From contig JBKECF010000002.1 of assembly GCA_047974375.1 (NCBI GenBank), positions 32,026-96,025 on the forward strand: DNA of 64,000 bases, written 5' to 3'. The notes under the pieces are model-generated. The model made no database searches, had not been told where the DNA came from, and worked only from the letters and a program-made list of their open reading frames with translations. Made by a program: the position numbers and the translations under genes. Of this stretch, positions 59,601 to 64,000 are shown one piece after another; positions within the stretch are counted from its first letter, which is position 1, and each line of letters begins with the position of its first letter. Source of the stretch: JBKECF01 sp047974375. Lineage in GTDB: Bacteria; Bacillota; Clostridia; Lachnospirales; CAMZNU01.

Positions 59601-61115
59601 ATGTTCAAAGTTGTTATAGCTGATGATGAGCCATTTGTTATAGAGGGGCTAAAAAGTGCAATAGATTGGGAAGGCTCAAATTTCGAAATCGTATATACAA
59701 ATACAAATCCTTTATGTGTTTTAGAGTATATAGGGAACAACCCTGTAGACTTACTTATAACAGATATTCAAATGCCGGAAATGACTGGATTAGATTTAAT
59801 TTTAAAAACTAAAGTAATAAATGAAGACATATTTGTTTTAGTGCTATCTGCCTATGACAATTTCGAGTATGTAAGGACGGCTCTAAGAAATGGGGCAGAA
59901 AATTATTTACTAAAACCATTAGACCCTAGCGAACTTCAAGAGTCTATTACTTCTATAGAAAAACATATAAGAACTCGTTCTAATTTACAAATAAATGCTT
60001 ATGGCAGTAGTATTTCAAATTTTAGAAGTATATTTGTAGAAAACTGGGTAAAAAATATTCTTAGTACTGACGAATTTCTAACTCGTGCACAAATGCTTGG
60101 TATAAATTTGCAATTAAATAATTATACTGTGTTGCTTTTTACAACTAATCAACGAGATACCAGTAGTATGGCTAGTCTTTTCGACAAAGTTATATCTATA
60201 TTTATTGGTAAGTTTCAAAGTCATTTTTATTTTGAAACTTCTACCTGTCTTGTTTCTATTATAAGTAAAACAGGTAGTCGACCAGATGTGCGAAATTTGC
60301 TTGCCTATGTAGATGGTATACGAGAAGAATTTGTCTTTCCTTTTTTTGTTTCCATAGGGAATACCGTAGATAATTACGAGGAAGTTGGGGACAGTTATAG
60401 ACATGCAAAAAAATATCAATTTCTTAGATATACCTCTATGACGGGGATTGTTTGCACTGCAGATTTATTACCATTGGCAACAAGAAAAATAATTGAACAA
60501 GATTTTGATGAAGTAAATAAAGAGGATTACGTAAATGAAGTTGTAAAACTTTTTGCTTTTGAATCTACACGCAAGGAAAGAATGGATATGCAATTAGCTA
60601 TTTTGAGTCATGGCATTAATCAAGTAAATAATTCAGAAATAGATGAGGAAATAGAAGAAGTTCTAAAGGACATATGTTGCAATTCCGGTGATTTACACAC
60701 ATTAAAGGAATATGTTAGTAGATTTATAAATACTTGTTTTAATACTTTAGCAACTAAGCAGGAAGCCCAAAATAGCGTCTACCCATATGTAGATGTTGTA
60801 ATAGAGGCTATACAAGATATTTCCAATAAAGATATCTCTTTGAAAACTTTAGCAGCACAATTAGATATGCACCCGTCATACTTAGGGAATATTTTTCATA
60901 AGCAAACGGGCTACTATTTTAATGATTATTTGAATGAAGAAAGATTAAAGTACGCTGCTAAATTAATGGAAAATACCTCATTAAAACTAAAGGAAATTGT
61001 GGAAAAGACTGGGTTTTCCAGCCAAACCTATTTTAATAGGCTATTTAAAAGGCGTTTTGGAGTTCCGCCTTTAGCCTATAGAAGAGAGATGAAGCTGAGT
61101 AAGGGTAAAGGTTAG
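59601..61115 (+). CDS. YesN-type response regulator with AraC DNA-binding domain
   Basis: A 504-residue regulator. The receiver is complete (D8, D9, E10; Asp55 in LLITDIQMP; Lys105 in LLKPL), followed by a long central domain and two AraC helix-turn-helices at the end (LDMHPSYLGNIFHKQTGYYF; TGFSSQTYFNRLFKRRFG). ATG 59601 follows GGAGGG. No kinase is adjacent; the YesM-type kinase at 47953 lacks a regulator and is a possible partner. It lies 3' of the frameshifted AlbA_2 gene and overlaps the convergent AraC gene by four bases. Confidence 0.93.
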   Translation: MFKVVIADDEPFVIEGLKSAIDWEGSNFEIVYTNTNPLCVLEYIGNNPVDLLITDIQMPEMTGLDLILKTKVINEDIFVLVLSAYDNFEYVRTALRNGAENYLLKPLDPSELQESITSIEKHIRTRSNLQINAYGSSISNFRSIFVENWVKNILSTDEFLTRAQMLGINLQLNNYTVLLFTTNQRDTSSMASLFDKVISIFIGKFQSHFYFETSTCLVSIISKTGSRPDVRNLLAYVDGIREEFVFPFFVSIGNTVDNYEEVGDSYRHAKKYQFLRYTSMTGIVCTADLLPLATRKIIEQDFDEVNKEDYVNEVVKLFAFESTRKERMDMQLAILSHGINQVNNSEIDEEIEEVLKDICCNSGDLHTLKEYVSRFINTCFNTLATKQEAQNSVYPYVDVVIEAIQDISNKDISLKTLAAQLDMHPSYLGNIFHKQTGYYFNDYLNEERLKYAAKLMENTSLKLKEIVEKTGFSSQTYFNRLFKRRFGVPPLAYRREMKLSKGKG

Positions 61116-61942
61116 ATTCTAATTCTATATTCACCTGGCGACATATTATATTTTTTCTTAAATTCATTATGGAAGTAACTTAGGCTGTTAAATCCACTAT
61201 CGTAACATATATCAATTATTTTAAGGTCTGTATTAATTAGCAAGTTAGCGGCATAGTTTAGCCTTATGCTATTAACAATATTTGTGGGAGTGGTATTTAA
61301 ATGTTTTTTTATACACCTGCAAATATGTTCATGGCTTTTACCAGAAATATTTATAAGAGCATTTACCCCCTCGGTGAAGTGCTCTTTTTTATTTATTTCT
61401 TTTATGGTTCTAGTTAGCCAAAAAGGTATATTGTCCTTTTCTTTTTTTCTAACAAAAAAATATTTTGTAAGTATGTCAAATAATAAAATTTTTAAATTAG
61501 TTTTTATTATCTCAAAATTTTCTATAGGCAATAAATAAAGTTTATTTAGTCTGTCAATTAATTCTTCTTGCTGAAAAGTGGACAACATTACCATAGGCGT
61601 AATGGAAGTGTCCAAAAAAATATCGCTGTTGAATCCAGGACCTAAAAATGTTAAAAGTTCCTTAAAAGTTTTGCTAGAAAAAGCAAGGTTGGCCTGCACC
61701 CCGTTTTTAAGAAATTTTTTACCATGTACTTCATCTGATCGAATAAGAAGTAAAGCGCCCTTTTTTAAAAGAATATTTTTATTTGAAAATTCAACTTCAA
61801 TTTCTCCATCCACAATTAAGGAAAGCTCAAAAAAATCATGCTGATGAGGGAATTTAGTTTTATCTAGATTGTGAGATATAGCGTAATGTATATCCGTTTT
61901 TGGGTTTAATACATTTTTTTTATATTCTTTAGATACATCCAT
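61112..61942 (-). CDS. AraC-family transcriptional regulator with cupin-like sensor
   Basis: A 276-residue regulator. The N-terminal cupin region (FPHQHDFFELSLIVDGEIEV; KGALLLIRSDEVHG) probably binds a sugar or sugar acid. Two helix-turn-helices are at about 185-275 (SGKSHEHICRCIKKHLNTTP; SGFNSLSYFHNEFKKKYNMS). ATG 61942 follows AAAGGAG; the longer frame to 62011 has no ribosome site. It diverges from the oxidoreductase and mannonate dehydratase genes and is their likely regulator. Confidence 0.9.
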   Translation of the reverse strand: MDVSKEYKKNVLNPKTDIHYAISHNLDKTKFPHQHDFFELSLIVDGEIEVEFSNKNILLKKGALLLIRSDEVHGKKFLKNGVQANLAFSSKTFKELLTFLGPGFNSDIFLDTSITPMVMLSTFQQEELIDRLNKLYLLPIENFEIIKTNLKILLFDILTKYFFVRKKEKDNIPFWLTRTIKEINKKEHFTEGVNALINISGKSHEHICRCIKKHLNTTPTNIVNSIRLNYAANLLINTDLKIIDICYDSGFNSLSYFHNEFKKKYNMSPGEYRIRI

Positions 61943-62000
61943 TTTATTTCTCCTTTCTAAAAAAAATAATATAGTACAAAAATGATAGCATGATATAAAT

Positions 62001-62052
62001 AAAAATAGCAACTATTTTTTAAAATATCAAAATAGTGCAATTAAAATATCAA
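62001..62052. promoter_or_regulatory. Putative AraC-type operator repeats
   Basis: AAAATAGCAA (62002), AAAATATCAA (62021) and AAAATATCAA (62043) are direct repeats spaced 19 and 22 bases apart, about two helical turns, in the divergent promoter region. The first is part of a palindrome, AAAAATAG-CAA-CTATTTTT. Confidence 0.5.
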
Positions 62053-62124
62053 CTAACTACAAGATATTATGAAATTTGTACATTAGAATAAAAGTGTAAA
62101 AAATAATAATTTTAAGGAGGCAGT

Positions 62125-63081
62125 GTGTTTAAGTTTGTAATACTTGGTGCTGGTAATATATCTAGAAAATTTTGTGATGCTGTTTCCATTACTAAAGATT
62201 GTGAAGTTGTAGCAGTTGCTAGTAAAAGTTTGACAAGGGCAAAAGAATTTTCCGAAGAATTAAATATAGGAAATTATTATGATGATTATGAGGAAATGTT
62301 AATAAAAGAACAGCCGGATTGTGCCTATATTGGAGTTGTACAAAGTCAGCATTTTAAGCTTACCATGGTTTGTGCTAAACATAAAATAAATGTCCTTTGT
62401 GAAAAAGCTATGTTTATGAGTAGGAGCGAGGCAGAAATTTTCTTTAAACAAGCCCGTGAAGAAAAAATTTTTTCTATGGAGGCGATGTGGAGTTGTTTTT
62501 TGCCATCTGTACAAAAAGCTAAGGAGTGGATACATAGCGGACGTATTGGGAAATTAAATTTCGTAGATTATTCCATAGGTCTTATTGTTCCTAAGGATAA
62601 AGAAAATAGATTTTTAAATCCTAAATTAGGAGCTGGCGCAAGTTTTGACATAAGTGTTTACGGATATCATTTAACTAGATATTTAGTAAACAAGACAGTT
62701 GATAAAATCCAAGTAATGGCGAAATGGGCTGATACAGGCACAGATATTTCAAATAAAATTTTGCTTAAAATGTCCGACGTTCTTGTGTCTATATCTTCAT
62801 CTTTTGAAGCGACAATAAAAGAGGAAATGGTTATTTATGGTGAAGAAGGCTTTATTGTATTACCGCATTCTCATTATGGCACAGAGGCGAAGTTATACAA
62901 TGGAGAAGCTCTTATGGAACATTTTATTGACTCGAAAACAGAAAACGGTTTTATCTATGAAGTAGAAGAGGTTATAAAGTGCATTGAACAAGGATGTCTG
63001 GAGAGTTCAGTAGTTCCTAACAATATTACTTTAGATTGTTGTTTAATTTTTGATATGATTATGGATACAAAGTATGAGTAA
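62125..63081 (+). CDS. Gfo/Idh/MocA-family oxidoreductase
   Basis: A 318-residue dehydrogenase starting at GTG with AAGGAGG before it. The nucleotide loop is VILGAGNISRKF, and the catalytic motif is VLCEKAMFMS (EKA instead of EKP, near residue 95). The substrate domain has GAGASFDISVYGYHLTRYLV. It is followed 47 bases later by mannonate dehydratase, so it may catalyse a redox step in hexuronate metabolism, but this is inference. Confidence 0.9.
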   Translation: MFKFVILGAGNISRKFCDAVSITKDCEVVAVASKSLTRAKEFSEELNIGNYYDDYEEMLIKEQPDCAYIGVVQSQHFKLTMVCAKHKINVLCEKAMFMSRSEAEIFFKQAREEKIFSMEAMWSCFLPSVQKAKEWIHSGRIGKLNFVDYSIGLIVPKDKENRFLNPKLGAGASFDISVYGYHLTRYLVNKTVDKIQVMAKWADTGTDISNKILLKMSDVLVSISSSFEATIKEEMVIYGEEGFIVLPHSHYGTEAKLYNGEALMEHFIDSKTENGFIYEVEEVIKCIEQGCLESSVVPNNITLDCCLIFDMIMDTKYE

Positions 63082-63128
63082 AAATGTAAAAAGTGGCTAA
63101 AAAATCTGGCAAGAAAGAGGGGTGTATT

Positions 63129-63995
63129 ATGAAATTAGGATTAGGACTTTATAAGCATATGTTAAATGAGGAGCATTTTTGCTTTGCAAAGCAAATTGGC
63201 TGCACTCACATTGTGGCACATCTTGTAGACTACTATAAGGAAGATGAAATTGTAAAAGCAACAGATAAGGATTCGAATTATGGCGTTGCAATTGCTAATG
63301 ACCCAGCGTGGGAGTATGAAAATTTACTTAAGCTAAAAAATGAAATTGAAAGCCATGGATTAGTTTTTGAGGCCATAGAAAATTTTTCCCCAGCAGATTG
63401 GTATGATGTTTTGTTAGGTGGCTCAAAACGGGATGAACAAATAGAAAATATTAAAAAGATAATTGAAAATGTTGGAAAAGTGGGCATAAAAACAATCGGT
63501 TACAACTTTAGTATAACTGGAGTGTGGGGACATTCCCGTTTGAAATGTGCAAGAGGTGGGGCTGTTTCAGCTTGCCTAAGGGAAGAAAATGCTTATAGTA
63601 CAGTGCCGTTAAAAAAAGGTGAAATATGGAATATGAAATATGAAGACCATAATGAGATATTACCCTTTATTTCTAAAGAGGAGCAATGGGAAAGATTGGA
63701 GTATTTTTTGCAAAGAGTTCTACCTGTTGCTGAAAAGTACAATGTAAATTTAGCCTTGCACCCTGACGACCCACCAATGGAGGTTTTACGAGGCCAAGCT
63801 AGGCTTATTAATCAGCCTAAGTATTACGAAAAAGCTTTTGGCATAGTGGAAAGCCCTAGAAATACTTCGGAGTTTTGTATGGGAAGCATTCAAGTAATGA
63901 CAGAGGGGAATATATATGATGCTATAGAAATTCATTGTAAAAACAATAAAATTGCCTATGTTCATTTTATGAATGTAAAAGGTATAGTGCCCTGA
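63129..63995 (+). CDS. uxuA: Mannonate dehydratase (UxuA-like), probably truncated
   Basis: Converts D-mannonate to 2-keto-3-deoxygluconate in glucuronate breakdown. UxuA features seen: ALHPDDPPMEVLRGQARLIN, SEFCMGSIQVMTEG and YVHFMNVKGIVP. The protein stops at an in-frame TGA (63993-63995) exactly where homologues continue through VP-x-Y-x-E for several dozen residues; a CGA-to-TGA change would explain it. At 288 residues it is shorter than the usual 350 or so. The window ends five bases later, so the rest cannot be read. ATG 63129 follows AAGAGGGG. Confidence 0.85.
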   Translation: MKLGLGLYKHMLNEEHFCFAKQIGCTHIVAHLVDYYKEDEIVKATDKDSNYGVAIANDPAWEYENLLKLKNEIESHGLVFEAIENFSPADWYDVLLGGSKRDEQIENIKKIIENVGKVGIKTIGYNFSITGVWGHSRLKCARGGAVSACLREENAYSTVPLKKGEIWNMKYEDHNEILPFISKEEQWERLEYFLQRVLPVAEKYNVNLALHPDDPPMEVLRGQARLINQPKYYEKAFGIVESPRNTSEFCMGSIQVMTEGNIYDAIEIHCKNNKIAYVHFMNVKGIVP

Positions 63996-64000
63996 TATGA

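Noticed and set aside
63993..63995. TGA as selenocysteine or tryptophan codon
   Set aside because: Several intact genes here end in TGA (for example the GRE), and no SECIS-like hairpin can be seen in the five remaining bases. A nonsense change is simpler.

Overview
The window is AT-rich (by eye roughly 30-33% GC) DNA from an anaerobic, spore-forming and probably flagellated member of the Clostridia; a Lachnospirales-type plant-polysaccharide degrader fits best. The reasons are a glycyl radical enzyme with its activase, a GerMN-domain lipoprotein, FliS, many YesM/YesN-type two-component proteins, LplB/YtcP-type sugar ABC transporters, strong AGGAGG ribosome sites and frequent TTG/GTG starts. 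I found no rRNA, tRNA, CRISPR array or prophage. The organism assignment is inference.

Layout. 1-9.7 kb: a partial sugar transporter operon (minus strand) diverges from a LacI-family regulator, followed by a GH32 fructan/sucrose hydrolase and a second complete transporter. 9.8-19.5 kb: a glycyl radical enzyme (GRE) cluster with activase, GRE, two Gfo/Idh/MocA oxidoreductases, a 741-residue glycosidase-like protein and a convergent AraC regulator with a degenerate receiver domain. 19.9-24.2 kb: conserved genes on the minus strand (fliS, rsmA, a GerMN lipoprotein, tmk, a flavodoxin-ferredoxin protein), with a DnaA-box-rich gap at 23.25-23.41 kb. 24.5-33.6 kb: an AfuA/FbpA-like ABC transporter, a sensor kinase/response regulator pair, a phosphohexomutase and a ROK regulator, together suggesting sugar-phosphate uptake. 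33.6-35.6 kb: decayed DNA with an AraC pseudogene, an IS1634-type transposase remnant and small membrane or secreted ORFs. 35.6-38.4 kb: dtd, tag, a YfcE phosphodiesterase and a LysR regulator. 38.4-42.9 kb: a Crp/Fnr regulator divergent from a DUF3100 protein, a small membrane protein, a TauE/SafE exporter and an amidohydrolase. 43.1-57.7 kb: carbohydrate degradation on the minus strand (GH95, a nucleoside-hydrolase-like protein, CE15-like esterase, GH2, transporters) with one plus-strand sensor kinase. 58-64 kb: a frameshifted AlbA_2 regulator, a YesN regulator, an AraC regulator, a third Gfo/Idh oxidoreductase and a mannonate dehydratase with an apparent premature stop.

How the genes may work together. 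Each sugar block follows one plan: a lipoprotein and two permeases import an oligosaccharide, intracellular enzymes without signal peptides process it, and a local LacI, AraC or YesM/YesN regulator controls it. No ATPase is encoded beside the LplB/YtcP pairs, so a shared MsmX-type ATPase elsewhere is probably used. The most unusual block is the GRE cluster. Its GRE has the glycyl radical loop but carries Cys-Asn-Trp where dehydratase-type GREs have Cys-Val-Glu, and it sits with sugar oxidoreductases and a sugar transporter, so I propose a radical step in sugar or polyol breakdown.

At least four families of short palindromic, MITE-like repeats lie between (and in one case inside) the genes. 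One supplies part of the 5' coding sequence of a sensor kinase. A 120-base structured leader is duplicated in front of the GRE and one oxidoreductase.
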